A stretch of DNA of 64,000 bases from Strigamia acuminata (GCA_949358305.1 OX442318.1:234501-298500); one strand, 5' to 3'; positions 27,048 through 43,158 are shown, counted from the first letter of the stretch. A program made the numbers and translations. The notes: generated by a model from the sequence alone, not told the origin.

Positions 27048-30000
27048 CTAAGTTTCTTCACCCCCGGACTCGGTAATAGTGGCATCAGTCGCTGCTGTCG
27101 TGGCGGCGGATGCAGTCGTAGTACTTAGATCACTTGATCTGAACTTAGTGTCGCCTTCTTTCCTTTGCAAATTCGGACGCACTAAACAAAAGAAAAGAAA
27201 ACGAAAGAAATATTATTTACCGAATCGGAATAATAATTCATTCGCAACTTACTGGGGCATTCACCGGAATAAACATTAACATCATCGATAGCAAAACCGC
27301 CATTTATTGATTCCCCTTCGAACGTAATCTGAAAGCAAACAAGATAATTCCATACAAACTGCAAATGCATCAAATAAATTCCGCTTTATAGGTTATTCTA
27401 CTTTAAAGGGTCCATCCAAAGAGACCGATATCTGGCCGTACAGCCACTCGGACACTTCCTTGACGACGTCGGACATTTTCACGTTCCACAGCTAAAAGTA
27501 AAAAGTGGAAGAAAGAAAAAAATAGTTCGAAGTGTTGGAAAAATGTAAATGTGTTACTTGTCTCTGCTCGAGCAGCCGTCCGTCTTCGAAATTGGCAGCC
27601 AAAACCCTGAGCGCGGTGTCGGGAATCGATCCGAGCGGCAGAAACCAAAAGCCCAAACAAACCGCCTCCACCGACGACAACTCGGGGCCGACCAATTGCG
27701 TTCGAACCGGACTTTGAGGACTGTACACGTCGAAGTAGACGTAGCCGACCGCCGATTGGTACGTGTGATCGGCCACGAGCTGCGGGTGCCTGCTCGGCGT
27801 GGCCAACTGCCATTGGTGAGTCGGCGAAGTGGAACTGGCGTTGCTCAACTTCCACTCGCAATAATCCTTGTCGAAAGTGCATTCCCCTCTGCTCACCGCG
27901 GCTGCCGACGGAATGGGTTTGCAATTCGCGTTGTCATACACGGTGATGTCATCGATCGCCATCGATCCTTGTTTCGTCGAGCCCCAAGTGCCTTCAATAA
28001 TGACGCGAAACGGCCCGTCTTTGTAATTGATGGGCACTTGAGCGTTGAACCACGAGGGAGACTCGTAGTTGATGAGGCGCCAAACTGCGACTCCAACCGG
28101 GCCCAAGATGGGCGAGTTGTTGGGTCGCACGTACACTCGCATCGTGCCGAGCCCGGGACCGGAAGCGGAAGCGTCGGCCGTGCGCTCGTGGAGAGACGCC
28201 CAGAATGACAGGCACGCCGTGTCCGATTCCTTGAACGTCGGACTCACGTACATGGCCCTGTCTCCGTTGTGCGTCGAAGGGTTGCCTCTTTCCAACGTCA
28301 AAAAGTAGCCTACAAATTTTAAAAAAATATTTAAAATAATTTAAAATATAAAATAAATCAATTTATATACCTGAACCTTCGCCGCTCGTGTGATCGATAC
28401 TCGGTTCCATTCTTCTGACCACTATGGGAATGTTGCTTTGAATCGGAGCGTTCACTTGCACCGGACTAATTCTTTGCCAGTCGGCTTGGTCTTGACCGGG
28501 AGAAACGATGTTGATCCAATTGCATTCTTCTTTTTCGAACGTGCAATCGGCTGCCGAGGTTTAAAATTAAACGGTGACTTAATTCCGTAATTCTGTAATT
28601 TAGTACCTTGTCTGGAAACGGCTGTTGCCGGGTAGGCCGGACAGGCACCGGGAAGAAAGACTACGTCATCGACGGCGATGTTTCCCATCGAGTTCTTGCC
28701 CACCGTCGCCTCCAAAATGATCTGCAAATTCGTCATTTATTTGTACTTTGTATATTATTTTGTCTGAAAAACCGCACCTGGAAAATGTTGGACGAAGAGA
28801 CCGTCACCTGAGCTTTATGCCATTGATTGCCCGAATCACCAGTCACTTCCCAAACGCTTTTTTCTCCGTCATTTTCCAATATCTTCACGACCAAAGACCC
28901 AATTCCACTTCCATACATATGAGTGTAAAAGCGAAAGCACATTGGAGCATCGGCTGAAATATGACAAAAGGAGAAAGAAGAAGTAAAAAAAGGAGAAAGA
29001 AAAGAAAAGAAAAAAAAAGATAGAAAAGAAAAGTAGATGATGGTTTAACCTTTTTTCGGTACAATCGCTGGACTTTGAAGTCGAGCTTTGTCTCCTGGTC
29101 GACGCGGATAAGAAGAATCGATATAAATGTAACCACCTGAGAGAAGAAAAGCGATTGTGGTCAATATTTTAAATGTAAAAGCACACACAAACAGCGAGAG
29201 AAGAAAAAAGAAAAAAAAGAAAAAGAAGAGCCTTGAACCACAAGAGCCCGAATTCTTGCCGGAGTTACCGCCGTTTGCAAAACTGCCATGATCTCTCGCG
29301 GGTCCCGTCAACCGACTTAAACTCCCGTGTCCTTGTTTCCAATTAAAATCGTCGTCTTCGAGATTCGTCCACTCGCACAATTTGCCCTCGAACGAACAGA
29401 AGCCTAAACACATTTTTCAATAGCAAATTCAAACCAACGAATTTCTTGCTTCTATCTTCCATCGGATTTACCCGTGCATGCTCTCGGATTAGATTGACCC
29501 AAAGTGGCGAACTCCACGTTATCGACAGCGACGTGACCCCGGTACGTGCTCGCGGGATCCGAACTCGGTTTTCCGCTCCCTTCGAACAAAATCTGTTGAG
29601 ATTGTAAATAAAAATACTAGATAAACCAACAAGAAATAAATTACTAAGAAGTGAAATGAGTCAATTCACTTTGTGTTCGTAGCCGTACGAGTATAAAACT
29701 TCTGCTCTTTGCCATCCGGGTTCTCCATCATCTTCCACATCCTCCGCATTATTTCCAGTCGAATCTTTGGCTTCCCATAACACAACCTGACTCCTCGTTC
29801 CCGACGATATGGGATTGAGTGGATTTAATAAAATCCTCAATCCCTCGGCACTCAATCCGTTTATATTATACCTAGAACACAACACAGTCACAATGTTTAC
29901 ACTTTATAGTCCAAACCGTCGATTTCAAATCTACCAAAATTGTAAACAAGTTCCATCCGCTTCTGTCTCCGCTCTCTTGGCCGACTCCAGGTAAGCCACT

Positions 30001-30844
30001 CTCTTCGAAATCAACTGCGGCGCCGAACTAATGCCAGAACTATCCATAAAAGCATATCCGCCTAATCGAGTGCGCAAACTAACTCAACTCATTCTGAAAA
30101 TTTCAATTTCGATCATCATACCTGCATCTGATTTGCTTAAATCCGACCTGGGACCTCCTTTGAGAAACGCGGTTGTTCCGGTGCCCAGTTGCCATTCCAA
30201 TTGCGTGTAATTGGACAGCACCCACGAACAAGACGTCAGTTTATTCACCCCGCCGAACTCGCAAGTGTCTAAATCATCGATTTGAATTTTGAATAGATAC
30301 CATAAATCGATAAATTGTCAAAATCATGGATTTGAATTTTGAATAGGTACCATAAATCGATTAATTTTCAAAATCATCGATTTGAGTTTTGAATAGGTAC
30401 CGTAAATCGATTAATTTTCAAAATCATCGATTTGAGTTTTGAATAGGTACCATAAATCGATTAATTGTCAAAATCATCGATTTGAATTTTGAATAGGTAC
30501 CATAAATCGATTAATTTTCAAAATCATCGATTTGAGTTTTGAATAGGTACCATAAATCGATTAATTGTCACTTCCCCTCCGCACAGCCCAGCGCGGCTAA
30601 ATACCGAAGGTATCACCATATTGATTTTCAAATTGCGCCCTACTTTTTTTATTGAATCATTAACCCAATTACTATTCTTGCCAGATTTAACCAACGATAA
30701 AAAAACTCTAGTAAACACGATCAATATGGGAGTCGTAGACGTACCTGCATCCGCTTGCCTTTTATGTCTTTGACGTATTTCTTGGCTCGACCCGAGTTGC
30801 GTTTGGACGCAGCAATAAACGAGAAACAAAACCGCCAACATCAT
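27048..30844 (-). CDS. Secreted four-MAM-domain protein
   Basis: Fourteen coding exons join in frame to 813 aa: 30844-30745, 30268-30122, 30061-29935, 29871-29670, 29592-29472, 29403-29269, 29136-29050, 28953-28778, 28721-28607, 28550-28371, 28309-27558, 27491-27402, 27328-27253, 27181-27048. A hydrophobic signal peptide (about residues 1-20) precedes a dibasic RQRHKRQ stretch that looks like a furin site. Four MAM domains follow (about 34-232, 233-403, 404-590 and 603-770), each with the usual pattern: an early C-x-F/FE, a W-x-x..W, an AxL-type strand and a closing AIDD/AVDD. A Thr/Ser/Ala tail of about 45 residues ends the protein; I see no membrane segment. MAM domains mediate adhesion or oligomerisation outside cells. 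All introns at MAM borders are phase 1, the usual sign of module shuffling. The exon 6 donor is my choice; a second in-phase GT lies 18 nt downstream. Confidence 0.88.
30271..30570. repeat. 50-bp tandem repeat, six copies, in MAM intron 1
   Basis: Six copies with exact 50-bp period start at 30271, 30321, 30371, 30421, 30471 and 30521. They differ at only a few positions (ATC/ATG, GAA/GAG, GTC/TTC). Each unit contains two ATCGAT palindromes and a GGTACC. On the gene's strand the array ends exactly one base before the acceptor AG (30270-30269) of MAM exon 2, so the last unit supplies the sequence in front of the splice site. Confidence 0.95.
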
Positions 30845-31581
30845 CTACGGAATGAAATTTAAGAGAAATAATCGAAAATTAGGTGTTGGGTGTACAAAAT
30901 TGGGCATGGAAATAGGTAAATGACCCTGTTTGTGTGCATGGTTTCCTTCCTACAAGTTCTCCTTTGTGATCATGTCGCAGGAAATGGTCATTCCATTCAC
31001 ATCTCCAACAAGCTTAAGCATTTATTTAGTCATCAAATTACAATTTCCTACAACCGGAATGATCGCGAATGACAGATATTTGGTCCTTTGAACTCGCCAA
31101 ACAAATTTACACGTAGAACCTCATAAATTTTTAACTTATTTTAATTTCTAATCATTTTGTCAACAGATGTCAATTCCAATATTACACTTTCTGCGAATAG
31201 TTTAATCAATGGCGCAGAAATGAAAAGAAAATTTGCCGCATTTCCTACTAAAAATCAATGCAAGAAAAAAATAAATAAATAAACATGCTGCTAAGAATTA
31301 ATTTCTTTTTTGAATTAAATTAAATTAAATTAAATTGAATTGGCACTCGTTCCTCGACTCAAATTCATTAAAACTTGCTATAAATATTTATAAGCGCAAA
31401 TCTTAAACTGATTTCATTTTTTTCTCCCGACTTTATTATGTTAATCAAAACCCGAACTCATTTCAAAACACCGCCAAGTAAGTCAACAAACAAAACCCAG
31501 AATTAATAAAAAAGAAAAAAAAGAAAAAGTTTTGTTTATATACTAAATAGAGTAGATAAATAATAAAGGAACGATCATTAC

Positions 31582-31695
31582 CCGTGTGTTGTTCGCTCAA
31601 ATTGATTTGTTAAATAAACGCAACGTACAGTACGATATAATGTGTTGTCTCGTCTCTCTCTCTCGTCTCGTGTAAAGTTGAGGTGCGAATGCCAG
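31582..31695 (-). promoter_or_regulatory. Probable MAM leader exon and core promoter
   Basis: On the minus strand a good 5' splice site (GG before GTAATG) ends an exon at 31582 and could join the acceptor right before the MAM start codon. A TATA-like AATAAATAG lies at about 31718-31727, placing a start near 31690. Inferred from sequence only. Confidence 0.45.
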
Positions 31696-31736
31696 TCAAG
31701 TCCAGTCCAGGAACAGTCTATTTATTGTTTGCACCT

Positions 31737-31750
31737 GTTACTATGGAGAT
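31737..31750 (-). promoter_or_regulatory. RFX X-box upstream of MAM gene
   Basis: Read on the gene's strand, the sequence is ATCTCCATAGTAAC, a close match to the animal X-box. It lies about 10 bp upstream of the TATA-like element and some 50 bp upstream of the inferred transcription start. Confidence 0.45.
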
Positions 31751-32513
31751 GCGATGCCTAACAAGCTCGCACAAAACGTCACCGGCTTTATTTAAGCGAG
31801 CAATTAGGAATGAGAGGAAACCTTGGAGGAAATATGTTCTCATTCCAAAATTTGACTGAAACGAAAGAAAAGCAAGCAAAAAAAAAACAAACGGAACAAA
31901 ATGAAACATCTAATTTAATTAAAACAAAACATTTGCGTAATTCAATATAAATGCATTCAAGATTCCAATTAATGATGCATACCTAGGAAATTAATTTTTA
32001 AATTTTAAATTTTAAATACAAAAGTATAATTAGAAAAGCAACGGTTACGTATTAATACTGATTACTGATCCATTAAAATTAATCCCTTAAGAAGGATGAG
32101 TAATGAGGTCATTACGAGGTTACATAATGAGGGAAAGAAAGTGTGTATCTAGACTCCAGACCAGTTTAAGAGGACAAACTACGAAGCTACGAACACTACG
32201 GTAGCACACACATTGAAGGTCGTTCTCGTGTTGTTGTGCAAAAAGAATTAAAAATAAAAATTACTCCGTAAATTTGTATTTTGCTTATTTCTTTCTATGT
32301 TGGAAAACAAGTTGTTACTCACTAATTAATTGTCGTGTTGGTTTTGCCATTGTTTCAATGTTTCAAGGTAAAAATTATCTCACAAACATTATTTTCTCTC
32401 CATTTTATTCAACTTAAAGCACCACACTTGTTTCAAGTATAAAAAAATTTTGAAAGAAAGAAAGAAAGAAAAAACAAGAAATCTTCATCTTCAATTATTC
32501 ACTAAATTCTAAA

Positions 32514-36291
<3,778 letters not shown>

Positions 36292-36452
36292 TTCTTATTT
36301 CGCTATTATAGCGAGCGGCGACTAACGGTAAAAGTCATAACTAATTCAACGATCAAATGACGTCATTCCGTACAAAACGAAATCGATCAAAACAAAATGT
36401 CGTCCGGAAACCGAAGCATATCTGAGTAAATAGACTTTTCCCGTGCGAAGTC
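36292..36452. promoter_or_regulatory. Bidirectional PSMD2/NCKAP1 promoter with CRE
   Basis: Only 161 bp separate the two start codons, which point away from each other. A perfect ATGACGTCAT (36357-36366) sits close to the centre, the type of site bound by CREB/ATF or bZIP factors. I see no TATA box. Confidence 0.6.
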
Positions 36453-39400
36453 ATGGCCCGACCGTTGATTCCGAGTCAACAAAAGTTGGCCGAGAAATTA
36501 ACGATACTCAACGACCGGGGAGTGGGCATGTTAACTCGCATTTACAACATCAAAAAGGTAGAAACAGCGATTTAAAGTGCAAAAACGCTTCACTTTTTGA
36601 CATCCTCTTTGCAATGACTTAATAGGCGTGCGGAGATGCCAAATCAAAACCTTCCTTCCTGTCCGAAAAGTCGCTCGAGTCCGCCATCAAACACGTCGTG
36701 CGTCGTTTTCCCAACATCGATGCAAAAAGCAGCAGTGTCCGTGAAATATAAAAATTTAAAAAATAAAAATAAAAAAAAATTAATAATAATTTGTAATTGC
36801 AGAATCAATTACAACTCGTGGCCCAAATCCGAGGGGATATATTGAAATCCCTCTCTCTCTATTATTACACATTCGTCGATTTGTTAGATTTTAAGGTATA
36901 TTATATTTCAAAGTATATTATATTTATTTCATTTATTCATTTCAATTTGGTTCTAGGATCACGTGAGTGAATTATTGACCATAATGGACGCGTGTCAGAT
37001 TTACTTCGATATCGTGAGTTGGTTTTGTGCATAAAACCGAAACGATTTCTAATTAGTAGAGAATTTATTCTATTCAGACGACGTGTTTCGATCTTACGAA
37101 AGGATACCTGGATCTGGTAGTGACGTACGTGACGCTCATGATTCTGCTGTCGCGAGTCGAGGACCGTAAAGCCGTGTTGGGCTTATTTAACGCGGCGCAC
37201 GAAATGGCGCACGGACAAAGGTTCATTTTCTCCTCATTATTTAATCCTATATTTAATTCTATATCGATTGTCTATGTCAGCGATTCGAGTTTTCCACGTT
37301 TGGGCCAAATGGTTGTCGACTACGACCCGCCGATGAAGAAACTGGCCGAAGAGTTTGTACCTCATTCCAACGTGCGTACTTTAAATACGGATTGCATGAT
37401 TATTGATTTTGATGATGATTTTCCATATTTCCAAACAGCTGCTTTTCATGGCCCTCAATTCCTTGCACAACGTATTTCCGAGGCGGAATTTATCGGCGGA
37501 GCAATGGCGGTCCGCGCAGATGCTAAGTCTGGTGTCAAATCCGTCGCAAATGCTCAACCCAGCTCAAACGGAAACGGTCAATAAATACATTTAAATACAT
37601 TTAATTCACAAATTCAAAAAATTTAAATTGCAGATGCCGTGCGAATGTCTCTCGTTAGACGTGATGGAACGATGGATCATCTGTAATTTGTTAATTAATT
37701 ACTTAATTCATTAATTCATTCATTAATTTGAATTTCAGTTGGTTTCATGTTGTGTCACCAACGTTTATCTCAACAAGGAGCCCTGGACTTGTGGTCCAGC
37801 GCCCTCCAAACCAGCTGGGTGACCACCTTATTTCGAGACGAAGTTCTCCACACTCACGCGTACATCCAAACCTTCTTCGAGTCGATCAAGGGGTCGGTCG
37901 GATTGATTTCTAACAATTTGACGTTCAAAAATGTGACGTACATTCTTTTTTTGATGCAGATACAACAAGAAAATATCCGAAGTCAAAGACTTTTACAGTT
38001 TTGCTTTACAACACGCGTGAGTGCACCACAAATTTCTGACAGATTAGTTTATGAAAAAATTGTTGTAGGTCGTTGATTCATCGCGAACGACGAAAATTTC
38101 TGCGAACCGCGCTCAAAGAATTAGGACTAATACTTACGGATCAACCGGGTCTCCTGGGACCGAAAGCGCTGTTTGTTTTCATGGGATTGTCGTTCGCTCG
38201 CGACGAGGTCCACTGGTTGTTGCGCCACTGCGAGAACCCTCCGCCGCGACAAGGCAAAAAGAACTCCACCGAAGACCTCGTCGACCGACAACTCCCCGAG
38301 CTTTTATTTCACATGGAGGAACTCAGAGGTGCACGAACAATGTCATTTTTAAATGTCGTTTTAAATTTTACACGTTTTTTTTACACGTTTCAGCACTTGT
38401 GCGCAAGTATAATCAAGTCATGCAGCGGTATTATATTCAATTTTTGTCGGGATTCGACGCGAGTGCTTTGAATCAAGTCATTCAGGTAATTATTCACTCG
38501 GAGTATGAATCGGAGAAGAATTAATTTTTTAAGTGTTTCTTCATGATTATTGAAAATTACTTTAAAATTACAGCGTACAGAAAGGAGATGGAAGGTAGAC
38601 ATTTTAGTTTGTTAGAGAAAAGTTGCACGCAGCACCTACAACACATTTTTTTTGTTCTTTTTCATTTTTTACATTTTTGCATGTTTAAAAATAGATTTTG
38701 TTTGTTTGTTTCTATCTTTTTTTCTTTGTTTTTAGTCTTTACAGGTGTGTCCCGAGGACGAAAGTCACATTTTGTCCTCCCTGTGCAACAGTATTGCAAA
38801 TTTGAGCGTGAAACAAGTAGAGAGCAACGAATTGTTTGACTTCCAAGGAATTCGTTTAGATTGGTTTCGTCTTCAAGTATGAAAATGAATGAATTAATAT
38901 GTTTAAAAAAAAAACTAATTAATTATTTCACTTTTGTAGGCTTACACTAGTGTTTCTAAGGCTCAAATGAGTCTTCACGAACACCGCGATTTGGCTACCT
39001 TGATGAACACTATCACATTCCATACAAAAATGGTGGATTATTTGGATGAAATGTTGATAGAAACATCGGATTTATCCATTTTTTGGTACTGTGTACAGAA
39101 AAAAAATTTAATTTAATTTAATTTAATTAAATAAAATTTCAGTTTCTTCAGCAAAAGTTTTGAGGAGCAATTTCACATGTGTTTGGAATTTCCTGCTCAG
39201 AATCGTTACATCGTAGCATTCCCGTTGATTTGCGGCCATTTTCAAAACTGCACGCACAAACTGTGTCCCGAGGAGCGACATCACATCAGGGAGAGAAGCC
39301 TGTCGGTGGTGAATCTTTTTTTGGACGAAATGTCCAAAGAAGCGAAAAACATCATCACGACCATTTGCGACGAGCAATGCGCATTGAGCGACAAAGTGAC

Positions 39401-40136
39401 AAATTCTCACGTTAAACAAACAAACAATTGTTGACAATTGATAATTCTATTTTTCACCAGTTACTCCCGAAGCATTGCGCTCAACAGATCGTTCAAGCGG
39501 TGAACAAAAAGAAACGCGACAAAAAGGCCAAAGTGGTTCAAGAACCCGACAAACCTGGCACCGAGAGTTATCGCAAAACCCGCGAAGATCTCACCACGTA
39601 ATTGAGAATTCATTTTAAAAATTCAATTCAATTTAATTTTGCCCAAATTCTCCACAGAATGGACAAACTGCACATGGCGCTCACCGAGCTCTGTTTCTCC
39701 ATCAACTACTGCAGCACGATCCACGTGTGGGAGTACATTTTCGCGCCGCGGGAGTATCTAACTCAACATTTGGAAAACCGATTCAACAAGTAATTAAACT
39801 AACTTAACCTAAGCGAATTACAGAATGGTGGTGGACATTTTTGCAGGGCTTTGGTTGGCATGATGATGTACAACCCCGAAACGAACGAAATTGCCAAACC
39901 ATCCGAATTGCTCACGAGCGTGCGGGCTTACATGAGTGTCTTGCAAAGCATCGAAAACTACGGTTGGGAAACAAAACGAAACAAAAACAATTTTAGGAAA
40001 TTTGTAATTTGTTTGTTTTTACAGTTCATGTTGATATAACTCGCGTTTTTAACAACGTTCTTCTCCAACAAACCCAACACCAAGACAGTCACGGAGAGAA
40101 AACCATCACGTCACTTTATACAAATTGGTGGGCAAT

Positions 40137-40177
<41 letters not shown>

Positions 40178-40997
40178 AATATATTGATTTGCAGGTATTT
40201 GGAAGTTTTATTACGTCGAGTAAGCGCGGGTCATATCGTATTCTCGGGCAACCAAAGGGCATTTGTTAGCATCTCGCCCGAAGGACAGTTGCCCTTTAAT
40301 CCCGAAGAATATTCCGACATCAGCGGTATTACGATTCTGAAATCTGAAATGCGAAATGCGAAATGCGAATTGAACGTGGAATGTTAATGGTGGCGTTTTT
40401 GTCTCGTCCGTTTTTAAAGTAGAACTGCAAGCTCTGGGGGAATTGGTCGGTCCGTACGGGATGAAATTTCTAAACGAATCTCTCATGTGGCACATCGCGA
40501 GCCAAGTTCAGGAATTGAAGAAACTCGTCGTGCTCAACAAGGACTACTTGTTGGCGCTGCGCTCCAATTTCGATAAACCCGAACAGATGAAAGATCTCGT
40601 CAAGAGATTACAGCGTACGTACACTCGCTCACCAACATTCCTTTCTCCCGGACCGAACTCACAACTCTCTCTCTTTATTTCTTTTTCAGACGTCGATAAT
40701 CTTCTACAACGAATGACTATAATCGGAGTCATCCTGTGTTTCCGCAAATTGGCGCAAGATGCACTTTTTGACGTACGGCATTTAAATTACTGTAGTCTAA
40801 CAATTTAACAATTTATCAATTTACTTTGCAGGTTTTGACGAACCGCATTCCGTTTTTACTCAGTTCGGTTTTAGATTTCAAACACCACATTCCCAATGGC
40901 GACACGGCAGTAAGTTGCGACACATTTTTTTAAAACAAATATATATATATATTTTTTTAATTTTTCAATCGCCAGCTCGAACATATCAGGCAACAGG

Positions 40998-41045
<48 letters not shown>

Positions 41046-41846
41046 GCGTCATTTTTCTGACTGATCGTACTTACAGATTATATGCGAAATGGCTTCGGCG
41101 GCTGGTCTCTCGTGTAAAGTCGATCCTGCACTCGTGGCTGCCCTCAGATCTCAGAAAAACGGTGAATTCTTCAACAAACTAAATACAATTTCAAATAAAA
41201 TACAAATTTAAAATAAAAAAAATTGCAGAACTAGCCGAAGACGAGTACCAAATCGCGTGTTTGCTCATGGTGTTCGTCGCCGTTTCCCTTCCGAAACTGG
41301 CTCGCAGCGAAGGCTGTTATTACAAAGCCTATCTCGAAGGTAAAAACGATAAACCCCCCTTACATTAAATTAAAATTAAAACTAAAACCAAAACCAAAAC
41401 AGGACACGCGAATAACGTGCATTGCCTGACGACGGCTGTCAACAGCATCGCGGCCGCTCTCTTCACGCTCTGCGGCCACGGCGACATCGAAGACCGCTTG
41501 AAGGAATTCCTAGCGGTAAATGCCGACACTTTTTACTTTTTTACTTTTTTTTTACCTTTTACTTCTCCATTTTCAAGTTGGCTTCGTCCAGTTTGCTGCG
41601 CCTGGGACAAGAAACGGACAAAGAGGCGATACGCAACCGGGAATCCGTTTACCTACTCCTAGATCAAGTTGGAATAGTCTCTTCCTCGTCGTCATTTCTT
41701 TATTTCAATGTGTTTGTTTGATTAATTTGCAGCTCGTTCAGGAATCGCCGTATCTGACGATGGATCTGTTAGAGTCGTGTTTCCCGTATGCTCTTCTCCG
41801 CAATTCCTACCACGCCGTGTACCGCTTAGATAACGTTCAAGGCTAG
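36453..41846 (+). CDS. NCKAP1: Nck-associated protein 1 (WAVE complex, HEM family)
   Basis: Twenty-nine exons give 1132 aa (human 1128): 36453-36557, 36626-36736, 36803-36895, 36957-37013, 37078-37220, 37281-37371, 37439-37576, 37634-37682, 37739-37892, 37960-38016, 38069-38328, 38394-38485, 38736-38876, 38940-39085, 39143-39395, 39461-39597, 39658-39789, 39847-39962, 40025-40127, 40195-40325, 40420-40614, 40690-40772, 40832-40909, 40976-40996, 41077-41161, 41229-41339, 41403-41515, 41578-41667, 41733-41846. The product pairs with Sra1/CYFIP in the WAVE regulatory complex, which drives Arp2/3 actin branching downstream of Rac. Family landmarks are [14 protein letters not shown] at the N terminus, [52 protein letters not shown] and the terminal [10 protein letters not shown]. 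Exon 24 is a 21-nt microexon. The exon 2 donor (GTCCGT) is atypical but needed to keep phase and homology. Confidence 0.96.
40149..40175. repeat. (AT)n in NCKAP1 intron 19
   Basis: A dinucleotide AT run inside the short intron before exon 20. Confidence 0.9.
41000..41046. repeat. (ATT)n in NCKAP1 intron 24
   Basis: About fifteen ATT triplets begin three bases into the intron that follows the microexon and fill most of it. Confidence 0.92.
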
Positions 41847-42386
41847 CGACGCGACGCGACGCGACACGCTCTATACATCATTCCTAATAACAACTTTCCA
41901 TTTTTAACTATAATCCGCATGTGAACACTTAATCGTGTAGTCGGCAGAGCATTTATACATATTACGACCGCGTTTGTTTTGTTTGTTTGTTTATAATAGC
42001 ATTTTTACGTGTAAAATCTAATAAAAACCTTCGTTTTGATTAATTTGAATGGCGAATGGCTCCATGTTTTGTGTGTAACCAACTAAGTAAATAATTAATT
42101 AATTAATCGTTTCAATGCGAATGATAAAGATAAAAAATATATTTCAGGTTCACGGAATCGCAACAAATTGTCGGCGTTAATGAAATTCATTCATTTCGCG
42201 CTTCTAATTTAAAAAGTATAAAATGAAAACTTGCAATTTCTTAACCGAAAATTAAATCTAAACCTCAGGTCGGTCAGGACGATCGGATCGTCGAAGAAAA
42301 TCGCTCATTTCCACCAATCAACTGCTGAAAAAACGAAAAAAGTACAAGTTAACGAATTCAGCAAAACACATTTTAAAAAAAACAAA
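41847..42386. other. Convergent 3' ends of NCKAP1 and SNRPC
   Basis: Both neighbouring genes end here. AATAAA at 42020-42025 is the likely NCKAP1 polyadenylation signal. Nothing else is recognisable. Confidence 0.7.
42020..42025 (+). terminator. NCKAP1 polyadenylation signal
   Basis: Canonical AATAAA 174 bp after the stop codon, followed by T/G-rich sequence. Confidence 0.6.
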
Positions 42387-43158
42387 CTACTTTTTAGTCG
42401 GTGCTGCTGAAATGATGGCGGCCGACTGCGGCACGGGAGGTGCAGTCATCATCGGCGGGCGCATGGGCATGGGCCCCATCGGCCCCATCGGCATCATGTG
42501 GCCCATCGGAGGCCTCATCCCCATGCCCGGCATCATCATGTTAGGCGGCATCGGCCCAGGAGGTCCCATCAAGGGCGGCATGTTGGGCGGCATGCCACCT
42601 GGTGGCATTCCTTGCGGCGGCATGGGCATCCGTGCACCGGGCGGCCGAGCACCCATCGGAGCTGAAAAATCAAAACAAAATCATTTTTTTTTTCATTATT
42701 TCAATAAAAATCTTCGATCTTACGTGGCATATTTGGCGGCGGGATCGCCACGCCTCCTGGCGGCCGAGGGGCGGCCGGAGCGAACGGATTCGTTGCAATT
42801 TTTCCTGCTTTGAATGCGGCCGCTGCAAATTTCAAACAAATCGCTCGTTTTTATTCGCTTTTTGACGTTCATTCGCCTTTGACTCACTCGTGGCGTCGAT
42901 TAACGACTGCGCCTGCTCCTCCATCCACTTCTGGTAATAAAACTTGACGTTTTCTTTATGTTTCCGTCCATTGCAGTGTGTTTTCCTAACAGAGGGCTGC
43001 TACGGGAAATGAGATATGTCATCAAGTGTTTCTATCAAATCACTACTTACAGAGTCGTGTGTCAAATACGTGTCGCAATAGTCGCAGTAATACCTACAAA
43101 ACAGATTCACAAATACTATAAAATGCTAAATTAATTTCAATTCACATTACTTAGGCAT
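42387..43158 (-). CDS. SNRPC: U1 snRNP protein C
   Basis: Five exons give 177 aa (human 159): 43158-43151, 43093-43051, 42996-42888, 42822-42724, 42661-42387. Exon 1 holds only eight coding bases. The N terminus is the U1-C zinc finger (CDYC ... H-x5-H, roughly residues 6-30) with the family's KTHCNGRKH and [11 protein letters not shown] segments, which contact the U1 snRNA/5' splice site duplex. The C-terminal half is a Pro/Met/Gly-rich low-complexity tail. U1-C stabilises U1 snRNP on 5' splice sites in the nucleus. Convergent with NCKAP1. Confidence 0.97.

Larger units (their letters stand above)
30845..32513. other. Intergenic: MAM leader and PSMD2 3' flank
   Basis: An acceptor-like CCGTAG lies directly before the MAM start codon, implying an upstream leader exon. 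Otherwise the stretch is AT-rich and repeat-poor and holds no coding exon. The right end is the presumed 3' UTR of PSMD2. Confidence 0.6.

Noticed and set aside
30524-30844. 106-codon minus-strand frame running from the MAM start into the 50-bp repeats
   Set aside because: Only the first 33 codons are exon 1. The rest is intron read-through; the donor at 30744 joins the first MAM exon in phase.
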